Notes under the pieces: model-generated | What the model was told of the DNA's origin: nothing | Seen by the model: only the letters and a program-made list of their open reading frames with translations | Databases searched by the model: none | DNA from: Lingula anatina | Lineage: Eukaryota > Brachiopoda > Lingulata > Lingulida > Lingulidae | Length of the DNA stretch: 64,000 nucleotides | Assembly (NCBI RefSeq): GCF_001039355.2 | Contig: NW_019775496.1 | Location: forward strand, 296,382-360,381 | Reading direction: 5' to 3' | Position numbers and translations under genes: made by a program | Shown: positions 1 to 13,500 of the stretch, one piece after another | How the letters are laid out: the number at the start of each line of letters is the position of its first letter | Position numbering within the stretch: the first letter of the stretch is position 1

Positions 1-1556
1 CTCAGATCAAAAGTGGACAGGGAGGTAAGTTTAATTGGATTAATTGGATTGCACATGTTCTCATTAAAAACAATGGATACTGTTGATATTACATCGTTTC
101 ACACATATTTTTATTTTTTGTTTTTTTCTCCCTTGCCCCTTTTGTTTTTTCATTCACTCAGTTTCCTTTCTTTTTTCTTTTTGTACCACGTGTCATTTTT
201 ATGATCTCTTTCTCACATTCTACCCATACCAATCTTTTCTCCATATATACTTTCTTTTTTACCCAGAATTTTTCCACTCACTCTCATGTCGTCTCTTTTC
301 TCCTATTCTCTCTTGCCTTCTTTCCAATCTTTTACTCTTACTCGTGATCTGTCTCTCTATCGTACGTAATTTTATAGCTTGGAATAAATTTTCCTTTCTG
401 TTCTATTTCTGTGACGAAGTTGTTGGCTTGTCTTCGTCATGTTACGCGAGGTAGCAAATACAACTCAGATATTATCTTTCTTATTATTTATTGAACTACT
501 GTCCAGTTATTACCCGCGCCGCTTCCTTCATTTCTATTCCTACCTCATGCAATCTGTAGCGGCCTTCTCTCTGTTTACACTAAGCGCAGTTCTATAAATA
601 CCATAAGAGCATGTCAATCAACTTAAGTTACTCTACTAAACACTCCCCGCTCTTATTCGCTGCATGCTGTCACTTACTAACGTTACATTTCTTAGCGTAT
701 CTCTCTTGCTCAGTTAAGGTTATATTACATTTAGCCAATGGTCACTTTATCATTGTACATGTATCAGAGCCGCTCGTGTTGTTCGATGGCCAAAAGACAA
801 TGGTTAAATTTTCAGGTTCTGTGTAGATATTGTAAAAATATAGCAGTCAAAAATAATAAGTTAGCAAATAACTTAAAGGAGAAACGAACAGATCGAACAA
901 GAAAATAATGAATATAATTTATTGACCTAAATACAAACGGTTCAACAATTGTGAGTGTCAATTTATTCATGCTGAGACAGTATTAGTAGTGCTAATGCTT
1001 ACAATGATTCATGGAGTGTATGTGTACGCGTTTGCAGGATAAGAAATCGAAATATTTTTTGAGAATCTCAGTTTAGTTTCTCCATCTAAAAAGTAAATAC
1101 ACTCCAATCCAATTAACTTGTTTAATTGAGCGAAGAGTATATGGATTGATGGAAAGAACCTTACCCAAAAGCCTATTTCAATCATTACTGTTTTTGCGCT
1201 ATACTATGTCTATGCATTAATATGCTTAGTAACATAAGGCTGAACAAGCTCACCAAAGCTGCGATTTTGCTAAAAAGGAGAATATTGAAGCACAATTACA
1301 TTTTACAAACAACATGTAAATTATTGTAAAATGACGAAATCAAAATATGTGTTTCATTGAAAACATACTATAACCAATGACATAAAGGGGTACACCAAAA
1401 GTTAATTTCATGAAGGTTTATAAGTCTTTTGTCTCCCATCTTATAAAAGGTAAGAGAGATACTATTTAAAAATGACAAACAAATTAAAGGGAAAAAATGG
1501 ACATAAAAAATGACGGGCAAAAGATGCGTGAGGAGACCACCGTCCCGTTAATATGT
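1..1556. other. gene-free flank, pyrimidine-rich
   Basis: No coding exon is recognisable. Positions about 100-360 are strongly T/C-rich on the plus strand, which creates long but meaningless open frames in several phases. This stretch lies downstream of the minus-strand RBR gene and should include its 3' UTR; I could not assign a polyadenylation signal with confidence. Confidence 0.5.
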
Positions 1557-4500
1557 TTACGACTTTAGTGTTGGAATGACAGTCTGTCGTGGTGCAACTC
1601 CCCGACTACATTTTTCATGCCAACCACCTTCTTTGCAACAAATTGAAGTAAACATGAGGCACACAAAGCAAAATTCTTTCCCACAAGCTACACACATAAT
1701 ATTTTTGCACGCTTCAGTATTGTGCTCGCAAAGTTGGCCACAATTCGGGCATGCTCTAACACGTGGAACTTTTTGACCAATTTTACAGTCAGGCAAATCG
1801 ATTTCGTCACAATTTGCCAAAAGAAACAGACTTAAGTCTTTTTCGTTAATACAATAACCACATCCTACTTTATTCGTAGTGGGACCGAACTTTGGCCATT
1901 CTCGTAGACATCTCCAACAAAAATCATAACAACGCCCAAATGACTTTGTGCAGTAACCACAATGGACTCTCAGGTTACTCAAGTCCGCGCGCTCAACGAT
2001 GCTTTGGCAACCTGGACACTGGAAGTTAAAATGGCACAGTGTTTTATAAAGCTGCAAGTGTAAAGTTCAATTCTCAGAGTTAAACAGGTCTGATGATAAA
2101 TTGACCACATGTTATTGCTGATTAATTCCGTTTCAAATATGTACCTTAACCCAAGATCTTAAAAACACGTCAGAAAACGTATTCCGTGCCGATTTAAATA
2201 TATTTTTAAGTTATTTGTAGCAAATAAGTCATTCAATTTCCATGTCATCATTGATTTGTATTACACACATTGTGACGCATGGTGCTTTTAAAAAACCGTA
2301 CTGATGATAGAAATCAATGAATTAAATTGATTAAGCGATGAAATGTTTTTTAACTATCACTGTGACCACACAAACGTCAAACAGTAACAAAAATAAGCAA
2401 CAAAATATTTTCACATAACATAACCCTTATTTCTATAGAATAAATGACAGTAAATAAATCAGACCTTGAAGCTATTTCTCTATATAAAAAAGCATTCTTC
2501 ACTGTTCGAAACAATTAACAATTTACAGTCTTGAAATGGAGCTGATTGTGTTCATTTCGATATTCAATTCCACGTTCCAAAGCCCCCCATGTACGTAAAA
2601 TCTTTTAGGCTTTGTAATCATTATAAAAATGCAACAGGATATAATATTGGATGTATATTCTATTAACTTTTTTTGTCGTTTTAATTGCGTTTTTGGACCA
2701 CATGACTTCAAGTGCTCTTTGTTCCTCTTGATCAAGTAACGCCTTCTCTCGTATCTCAGTGAAACCCCATTTGGCTTTGCACTCTGGGCATTTAACATCC
2801 AAACGACCCTGAAACATACTTTGTATATTGTGGTATGAGTAGTTAATTTTCATTTTGCATAAACCTTTAAAATTCTTATTAATATATAGTATCCATTGCA
2901 AAGTTAATCTTAACCACATGCACCAAGCATGTACATATATGTTTTAAACCGGAGCGAGCTGGTAAGTTATTTCCATTTCCATAAAAGCTTACCTTTTCCA
3001 ATTCATGCTTACTATAGCCAGTCAACATATCAGGATCCACAGCATGCCCGCACGACATTTTACCTCGCCAACTGTCAGGATCATCTAAATGTAAAACGAC
3101 ATCCAGATTACCAAAATAAAATCATTATACAGTTATAGAATTATACAAGGGTTATTTTACCTGCTTACGCAGTTTGTTTGCCCAATTAAATAAAAGTGTC
3201 TGACAAGTTAATCCAGAATGTACGTCACGTTAAAAAGGCACAGCAATGTGGGCTGTCAAAATATCATATTTGTCAAATTCACCATCGCCTGTAATAACAT
3301 CTGCTTCCTTCGTAAGAAAGCTTGAATGGAGCTTTTGGTCGTATCTCTTTGCTTGTCCACCGTTAAGTCGAATCACCATCAGTATGGTCGAACCGTCTTT
3401 TACACCATAGTCTTGCAGAATTGCTTCCTCATTATACGAATTTTTATCCGTAAGAGTCACCCCAGCGAAAAGAAGATAAAATTGATCGTATTCTGAAAAG
3501 AACAAGCGTTTATAAGGAATCCAAAAATGCTATAACATCTTCAATTTCATGTGCTCTTGTTGACAAATATCACTTATCCATATTCCTATCATTATTATGA
3601 ACTTTAAAACATAAAAAGATTTCAGAAAAAAAATTATTATTGTAATCAATAAGGCGCCACCAAAGGGCAACAAAATTATACTTTATTAAGATCAGAATGT
3701 GATCTTTAAATGCCATGTGTCCGTTAGCGTGTGAAATTTCATAGCTAACAATTTCGTTTTTTTTTCCTTTAAAGTGGATTTTGCATGTTTTTTGGCTGAA
3801 TTTTTAATGAAAAAAAATTAAACAAAGTTTGAAAGATTTTAAACCATGCTTAATGCATTGTAATGTTGTTTGAATTACAATTCCCGACTAAAAGAGAGTA
3901 TAAATGAAAAAAAATTAACTAGATACTTTCAATTAACTACAAGTATAAACTAAAAATTTTAATGCTAATACTTAAATTTGCAATACATTAAAATATAATT
4001 ATATTATATTATACCTAAAATATTATAAAAATATTGACAGTAATAGTGTTATTTCCTTAAATTTTGGTTGAAAACATGATAAATGATATAAAACATCACA
4101 TAATATAACTTAAGAGTGAATAGACACAGGTTAGGTGCTTCACCTTACCTGCAAAAAAAGTAGCATCAAAAGCTGCAACAGGGAAACGCTGGTTCCACAT
4201 ATTACATATTTTAACTTTAAGATTTCAAAATGCAAACTGGTACCATAAAAAAAAGACTGGTCAAAGATCACCTGATCAATGGATAAAACGGATGTTTTAA
4301 AACTATTTAAAAGTTATTTAATTAAATTTATATAAGATCACTTTCGAAAGCACACCTACGAATACAGCATTACACAAATTCCCAAAATTGCAAAATGCTT
4401 TAAGATTAATCATCAAAATCTATAATTAAAATCACCTTGAAATGAGAAGTCACAGAGCATTCAGATACAATAAGAAGATGGATGATAAGTTGACTTTTGT

Positions 4501-7500
4501 AACAGAAATTTGGATGATTAATTGACAGAGATTGACAAAGTTGGGATTTGTATCTAGAGTTCATCCTAGTGATGACGTCATTAAACCGTTATGGAAATAT
4601 TAACAGATTGCTCTCAAATTTCAATGTTACTGACATTTTTAAACACTTACGTAGAGTCTTTTTTTTAGAAATATACAAAATATATGGGAGTTCAACGGTT
4701 ATATGATCTTTTTCTCCGGACTTGACTGACAGGAATCCGCATGTCGTTCACATAAGACAAAGGGAGAATTGATTACAAAAAATAATGTAAATTGGTTGTT
4801 GACTTATCAAACTCACCACTTATACATAAAATAGCATGTAAAATTTGTTTGGTGAATATATCTTGTAAGTCTTCATATTTTCTGATACTTTAAACAAATG
4901 TAAACATTATTCATCTTTTGATACGTCATATGTTCGTTAAGTACATTGTAAATTCACTTTTGTTTACATCTTATCCATCTACTGACCTTAGAATCTTACA
5001 AGTTGTGGAATGTTTGCAAAGATGCCAACAACTGATATACGCCATTTCACTGTGGATGATTCGTGACAAGACGGAAATGTGAGTGATGGAATCCATTTTG
5101 TAGTTGACTTAGACAAAACTGCTTCACTAATTAATATTGATAAAGTAGTTTATTCTTCCAGGTTAGCCAAGCAGTTAATGAATATTTCGCCGTTTGTCTA
5201 CTCTTTACTCTTCATTACAAATTTTTCTTTTTTTAATTTCTATTACAGGATGCCACACTTAAATGACATAATTTCAGGCAATACTAACTATTACTATAGT
5301 TTATTTCAATTTAGGGTTCTTGCTATATAAATCTGTCGGATGATACACCATAATTCTAATAATAAAATGCCCATGCTATTTCGCCCACTACCCCCTTGCA
5401 ATGTCAAACATCGTCGACAGTGCACATGACAAGCAAACTTTAAGATAATGATTGATCTCCAAATTGGAATTCCGTTTGGTGAAGTTAAGTTTTTTGAGTT
5501 GCAAGGAATACATTTTGTGAATTGCTTCTCGACATATTGCCTAAATGGAGACCCAATCACTGGCATTTCGACGATCTTCTTAAATATGATCTTGGCAGTT
5601 GATAATGCGTTGATATTTGCAATAAAGGTCGAGTAGTACAAATGATATTAAAGTTAAGGTGTTTAGTAGGGTAAAATTGCCTTTAAATTATGTTTTTGAT
5701 TTTTTGTGTATTTATATTAATTAAAAAAGTATCTAAAATTAGATGTAATAGTTTTTTTGAGTTTGCACCGAAAAATATGTCTTTTGATGAGTTTTTCAAC
5801 CGGTGTAACATGAAAATCTGACCCCCATGAAAATCTAACTCCCCCAGTCAAAATTTCATTATGAAAATCTGACTCCCCCCATGAAGTTTTGACTCTCCCT
5901 CACAAAACTTTATAATTTTTATTTTATTTGAGTTTATATTATTTTTTGAGCCCAATATTTTACAACCAAACTTTCAAATATTTCCAATATATTCTTCATA
6001 AAGTATACTTAAGGGAAAGATGTTGAAATGATCACCAAATATCAAATAAAAAGCTTTTTTATAGGGGAGTCATTGGGTGATAAAATACCGTTAATTTTAT
6101 TATTTTCTCATTACAATTTTCACCTGCAAACTAACAAGAAGTGCCAATGTATCCTCCATTATACATACTACAACATAAAAGTCAAATACTCAAACATAAT
6201 AAGACTTATAAAGTTTCATGGGGAGTCAAAATTTCATGGGGAGAGTCACATTTTCATTAGGAAAATTTGACTGGGGAGTCACATTTTCATAATGAAAATC
6301 TGACTGGGGAGTCACATTTTGGGTGAGTCAGATTTTCAAGGTACACCGTTCACATGAAAAATCTATTTTCTAAAAATCTAAAAATCTATTGGCGGTATCT
6401 TGTGATCACCACAAAATTAAATAAGTAAATAAATAAAACAAATGGATACGTATATACAACAGAATAAATGTATAACTTCAAATATGTCAGTATGGAGCAC
6501 AAAAGTTACCAGAACTAATTAAATACAGAAAGAAAGAAAATATAAGGAAGAAGAAATGGATCGTAACTAGTTTACGTATACAACATTGTCAAATAGAGAA
6601 GAGATAGTACTTATTGAGTGATGACAAGGTTTTCGAGTAGAAAATTTGCAATAGTTTCGAATATCATTTTATTTTGGGTAGGTGATAGAGATCCATGACC
6701 GTAGAGAAATAGGACAACTTTTCTTTTTGTGTTTTAAAAGAGGTCTTTCGTTCATGTAGAATTTCATTTATTTTTTGGTAAAGGGGAGGGTACCTTAAAT
6801 TGAGTGAGGGGCATCTGAAAAAGAAGTGCAGAGGAGTTTCAAGGGCACCGCAGGTGCAGTGTAATAATAATAATAATAATTTATTAAGCCAATAAAATAC
6901 AAATGTATAAAATCGGGAATCTTTTGCCCTGTAGTAGCGCCATTGAAATATAAAAAATGAAAATTAAAATTACATGTTAGAGTTAAAAATAGTTACTGCC
7001 GAAGGATAAAAGCTATTTAAAAATCGCTTACTACCCTTAAAAGCTAAGAGTCTCGAATTGCTAGGTAAAAATTTAAAAAGGGTATGGGCTGGAGGGGAAC
7101 TGTCTGTCATTATTGATAATGTTTTCTTTTTAGTCCTGTCTAGATATATAGTATGGACGGGAGTTAGATCTGTTCCAATTACAATCCCTGCAGTTTCGAC
7201 GATCTTTTCCAACTTGTCCCTCTCCTCCACAGTTGCACGTCCATACCAAACAGTTACTGAATAAGTTAAAATACTCTCTAAAACACACCTGTAAAAGTTC
7301 GTTAAAATAAACACATTTCTGGTAAAAGCTTTCAATTTCCTTAAGAAATACATTCGTTGACGTGCCTTTTTCAATAGCTTCGTGATGTTATCGCCCCAGG
7401 TTAACCTATTATTCAGCTGAACCCCTAGTAATTTATAATTAGAAACCTGTTCGACCGCTTTACCGTTAACTTCCAAGGGATTTTTACTTATCTGATTTCT

Positions 7501-10500
7501 TCTGAAGTCTATGATCATTTCTTTTGTTTTGCTCACATTTAATATCAAGTCATTGTCTGTGCACCAATTTACTAAACTTGTAACCGACTGCCTGTATGAC
7601 ATCTCATCATTACGTGTGGTGTGTCAATAGTAGTAGACTATAGTCCAATTATGCCTAAACAATTCTGCTCTAAATAAGCACCCGACCCTCGCTCTGTTAA
7701 GAATTTTTCTTGATTTCTGTCCAAGTTTAGTGTTGTTGTTGAAAGCGACCCAGCAGTGAGATGATTTTTATGGAGTACTTGAAAGATGAGATTGAAGCTA
7801 AAGACTTAGTGGAGGAGGAGAGTTGATCCCATGAAGACATTAGAAAATAGTTAACTGAGGTACGGGGGTATTTAGGAGGACGTTTAAAGTCTCTTTTGTT
7901 ATTTTCTAGGGTTGTGATTGGAAAAGGGTTTCTGAATGGGTGGAATATATCAGAAACATAGGTGGGGACCATATTCGCCATAACTGAAAACATAATTTTT
8001 TGAGCATGCATTTTTCTTCTATCAAATAGAGAAATCCAATTTAGTTGTTAAAATATTTTGGAGGTACAAGAGCTAGGTAAGGCTCCCAGTACTATTATGC
8101 CGGCTTGGTATTGAAGAAACGATAGTTTCTTCTGGAGTGAGTTATGATAGAAGATGTCACAGTAATCAAATTGTGATTGGATAAAGGCATTATATATTAC
8201 ATTTAAATGTTTGGACCTAACTTTGCAGTATAGAGATTTTAGTGCATTTAAAGCCCGTTGAACCTTTTCGCAAACAAGATCAATATGGTCGTTAAAATTT
8301 AGTTTTGGATCAAGTATTAGGCTTCGTTCACATGGAATGTCTATTTTCTAAAAATCTATTTTCTATTCGCGGTATATCTTGTGATCACGGTCTGTGCCCT
8401 GAATATCCCGCGCGTAATTACTGGCAGCGCGAGCCAGTTACTATAAGTTACTATAAGTTACTATAAGTATGTGTAAAAGGTTATAAGTCTTACCGTACAT
8501 CATGATCAGCTAAGCAGTGAAGAAGTCGAGTACGCTAAGGGGAAGAGAGTAAAGTTCGTGTTAAAAGTGCATTTCCTGGGGAAAGAAAGAAAATTTTGTA
8601 AGAGAGTGTGCAAGGCGGGTGGGGAAAACCAGATTTCGTTCAGTCGGAAGACGAGAAAGAATATCTAGCTGGAGAGAAATACCCCTGTTCAACACTCGTG
8701 GTTCCTCAACACATCAGACTTTTCATAAAATAAATTAATAAATAACTTTATGTTGACCTAAAGTACGGTGAGTGAACTGGTATTACACGCAATCTATAAC
8801 AAAATGCCGACAAAACTTATTTTTACTTCAAAAGATATGAATAGATAGATTTTTTGCAATCATCAAGTAGTTTCGAAAGTCACCTACACTCTGTCATTTT
8901 AGCCAAAAGCGCCTGCTTTCTATCTTCGCGGCCATTTCGAGAGATAGTGCTCTAAAGTAATCACTGGATTTTCATGTTGACCTGACAATGACCAAATGCC
9001 GTGAAAACAATCCTGCATCGTTAACAGTCAAAAATTCGTATTAACACGACTGACGGCCACTTCCTCGAGGCAGATGCAAACGATTTCATCTGAGCACTTT
9101 GCCGATGACAGAGAAATAATCTCCTGGGTAAAATTTCTCGGTTATTGAGGAAAGCCCATAAAAGCGTTCAAATGCAACTTCACACCTCTTAATTGGTTTG
9201 TACTTCCTTCTACATATCATTGATCCCCTGGTCTGCATCACTAGGCTGAGGGCCTGTCCAGAGCTGTCAATCAAAATTGCTGCACGCTTACAAGTCTAAC
9301 GCGTGATCGAAAAACGTTACAAAAACACGATTTTCTGGCATTTCAAAGCACTCAAAAATATTTTAGATGACAATGAGCAATGGTTCCATCTGATCGTATA
9401 ACAATAACAGGTAAATTTGTCAGCTAAGCATTTGACTAATAAGCCCAGCAGGCAAACGACATTGATTCTACGTTGATTCAACGTTGATCCACCAAAATTA
9501 ACGTTGATTCAACGGTGAATCAATGTCGTTTGTCTGCTGGGAAGGTTTGTTAACCAACCTGTGAACGTTTTTGGTTGTTTCGACAGCTTTACAGTTTTAC
9601 GAGATCGGTGAATCGGTTTCAAGCATATTTCCCTATCTAAGCATAGTTAAAGTTGTTGAGAATGTGGATTACAGATGGATATCAGGGATTTTGGAGGAAA
9701 TTGTTTGTTTGAAAGTTATCGTCTTTTGAAGTGATTAACCCATTGAAATATGGGGTAAATTAACGTAACAGAGGGAAATAGTTAAAGTTCGCTGGTAGAG
9801 AAAATCCCGAAATCGAAAACGGTAAAACCGAAGTATGTTTTAATTTTTTAATAAAAACATTTAAGAACAGGGTATTGTTTTTTTTTTATCCGTTTTACTA
9901 CTGCATCCCGAAATGGTCTTATATGAATATCATTTGATATGTTTTGAGGGATGATATGATCAAAATGTGACGTTAGTATTTAATTATATAACTAGATAAG
10001 TTGTTGAGGTGAAAAAGGAAGCGAAAGACGTCATAACTACTATCATCTGGGACGTGCCAGATAAATACTGTAATGTAGGACGCCAGATTGAGTTATTATT
10101 ATTTTTATTATTAGTATCAGTGCTGTTATTGAAACTATTATTATGCTATCAGCACCTTTTATATAGATGTATTATGTTTATCAAACTCTTCTGCATGAAT
10201 AATACCACTGCAAATTAAAACTGCCCGAAAAAAGTATAACTGTATTGAAATTGAAAATAACTGCTATGTTTGTTAAGGTTTTTCTTGACGTGCATTTCTG
10301 CATCATTCGCATTGGATAATTTCGTAAAAGCTGGGCACTAGACATTCATGGATATACAGGAAACTGTGAACATTTATCTATACGTGCGCCAAGGTACGCG
10401 AATAAAACATTTATATTTATTCATTCTACAATGAATGACAGGTGACAATCGTTAGTCACTGTCTGGAAGGACTAATTTTACTCTCTTGCTGTAATCCAAA

Positions 10501-13500
10501 ATGGGAGGATGCGGTGAACTACACCAGGTGCAAAACTTTTCATTTGTGTGGAAATGAATATTAAATTCTATAAATTTCATTTGAGTCATGTTATTGCACG
10601 TGGATATAATGACACATTCAGTATTGTGTAATGAATTTTAAATTAGTGACGTATTATAGATATATTTATAATTAGCTTATCAATCTAATGATTATTGGTT
10701 ATCAATATTTTATCAGATAGTTATTGTATTAATTGTATTAATTATCTTTTCAATGATGATGACATAAAACTGATGATATATCGTTAAGGGAGATTTTCAC
10801 ATTTTTGTAACGTAATTATTTCTCGGTGTAGTTTCGTGGAGTGAATTTGATATAAACAATTGTCTCTCTTGAAGTCCTAAAAAGTGAGCTCTACAATGTG
10901 GATAAATATGAAGATGAACAGGTACTTCGTCATCGACGATGCACTGGTTGCAACGTTGTGGTGAATGCTGTTTATTTGACAGGGCCCGATTGTCTCACAT
11001 AGTGTATTCCAGCAACATCTAATAGGACAAACGAAAAGAGGAAACACTGCATAGGAAAATGTGTCAGAGCCAGTCACGGGTTGTTGTCATAATATAAAAA
11101 AGTATCTGAACTATTGGGCCACAAATTATGTAAGTGTTTATAATATACTGCCAATTTCTGTACGGAATCATCTAAGAACAAGCATATTTTTTAAAAGGTC
11201 ATTAATCTATCTTCCTTTGAGTTATATTTTTGGTTTCATTTTTGGTTTCGAATGCGTTTCTGTTTTATATGTTAATTAATTATTTAGAATTAATTTTATT
11301 AGCTATATTTTTGCATGACTTTATTTTAATTTTACATATGCCTAGGGACATATATATGTAACATTTCAAGTATATCTTTTAATTTGCTGTCCTCTTTTCG
11401 CAGCATGTGCATGTGCATTTTTTTTTTCGGTGAAGCGACACAGAAATCGTAGAAATCGTAGAAAACTCCCTAGGAGAAGTAACTGACACAGTTGTCCTCA
11501 ATGCCAAATACATTTTACAATGCCTGATAATGAAGGTTTTGCAAATAAATTTCTTTGAAAATGCAATTTGGCCGTGTTTTGTTTCATTTGACTGTTCGCT
11601 GTCACCATATCGTCTAGCTAAATATGAACGTAATGGAATCGGGAATTTTATCAATGACCAAAAGGTTACAAAAAACATCAAGTAACTTAAATTTATGACA
11701 TGCGGCAAAAAGGGTCACGAAGATTTATTTTTAAATTTTAAAAGCTGGCGACACCTCGAAAATAGCATTTACAATGTTAATCCAAACAAAGACTGCCGAG
11801 GAAATAAGAGTTACTTTAAAAGCCTAATATCATTCAAAGTAAAAATGGCAAATCATTAATCTGAGACTAGTTTGATCTTTACATGTTTAGAAAAAAAAAT
11901 AAATAATAATTTGATTAACATGTGATGAGAAACCCATATTTGCATTTCATGGCATATGCTTTAGTATAGTATTTTTGTAAAATGTTCATTTGGTCTATTA
12001 TTATAGATTAATTAGCAACGACAACTCGACGTTTTTTTTTTAATGTCATCTTTCAAAAACAAACAACTTTGATCCTTTACAGTATGTACTTTTTGCACGA
12101 ATGCCAGATGTACAAGATTAAAAAGATTTAAAAAGATAGCGTGTTTAAGTGTTTATTTTACAGTTGGTCATCGACTGTCGTGAACCATATTAACATGCGA
12201 TAATTAAATTTTGAAAAAGAAAATTTTGGGAGATAAATGTCTACCATTTGAATAAAATTTATCTCAATAAGACGGAGTTAGATTAAATATGTAGATTTAC
12301 AAGTGCAAAATGACTTTTGGTCGCAATGCTTGATATCTTTTTTGTGCAATTACACAGATTTGAGCAGTGTTATGACTGGAATAAATATTAGGTCAAGATT
12401 TTTTTATGGTTTTCGCCATAAACAACAACAACAACAACAGAAGATTACTCCCGTACCGTGAGTCTGTGTGTCCGTGCGTATTTGTGCTTGCGCATTATAA
12501 CTTCCGCTATCTCCTCGTTGACCTTTGGAATTAGGAAGTTGAAAGTTTGGGGATTGGTAAAGTTATCATCATTGGGGGTACATGGGCACTTCTGAATTTA
12601 AATGGATGATTCAAATTTTTATAATGTAACTTCAGCTATCTTCATCAAGACAATTAGAATGAGGAAATTATAAATTTTGGCACTGATAGACCTATCATAT
12701 TGGATGTGGATGGGTCAGTCATAATTGTTCCGGGATAACTACATGTAAGTTGATAAGTGTTCGATGTATCAGTCAAGTGCGAAGCAGATGTTATCACTCA
12801 TATGACTCTCATGAGACCACACCTACATCACACTGTTACCTGACTCAGAGAGGAGAGGGACCTGTAAAAATTATTCTCTTTCTACAGACTCTACAATTAT
12901 GTAAGTGTTTTGGTCTGTTTTAATTTTATGTAGTTATGGTGACTGATGTGTTGATTTTTTTTTTCGTAAGGTATATTGTTTTTCATTTTAGTGACCGGCA
13001 AACCGGCTAACAGCTTATATTCAACAATACTTAAAAAAAGAAAAAGAAACTGAAAACTAAAAGCCGAGTTCAAATAGAGTTAGAACTATCCCTACACAAT
13101 AATTTATGTGAACATGGGGGTCGGGAAGTCCTAAGGGTGAAGAAGATGATCTTTTTTTTTTTGCATTAAGTGTTCTTTTTCATGGATATTATTTTATGCT
13201 GTTATTATGAAGATTATTTGCAGTAATTATACATACTTGACCCAGGCGTTGTCATAGATATCAAGGGAATGGGCTCCCTGAGAGGGAGAGAGAGACTATT
13301 TACAATGTGGGGAAGGAAGTGCTGGGATATGCAATGGCTACATGTACATATCGACATCATCTAGTTTCATTTGTATATGCGATCGCCACCTATCAACGAA
13401 TGTACAACCCCTACCATCCAGTGTTTTGCATTATACTTGCTAGTTAAAGAAATGAATTTACAGCAAAATGGCTTCACGGGGATTTTAACCCTTCAGGTTA

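Larger units (their letters stand above)
6405..8321 (-). mobile_element. 5'-truncated non-LTR retrotransposon (LINE), C-terminal ORF2
   Basis: Read on the minus strand, about 8310-7650 encodes typical post-RT LINE sequence (DPKLNFNDHIDLVCEKVQ, then a YCDIFYH segment and SWDQLSSSTKSLASISSFK). After an interruption, 6840-6660 resumes with the zinc-knuckle end CTCGALETPLHFFFRCPS. The frame is broken by at least one shift near 7730 and by the inserted element at 6862-7640. Similar sequences of about 60 bp (GTTCACATG...TCTATTTTCTAAAAATCTA...CTTGTGATCAC) lie on each side at 6347-6405 and 8322-8390 and look like a long diverged target-site duplication. The element is dead. Confidence 0.7.

Noticed and set aside
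83-454. 123-aa Phe/Leu/Ser-rich open frame at the left edge
   Set aside because: Caused by a T/C-rich tract; no start context, family resemblance or splice sites.
5306-5641. 111-aa minus-strand open frame
   Set aside because: No recognisable domain and no fit to the RBR exons around it; kept as intron.
11379-11708. 109-aa minus-strand open frame similar to one at 28303-28506
   Set aside because: The DNA is related by a dispersed repeat, but indels break the frame between the copies, so the similarity is not protein-level.
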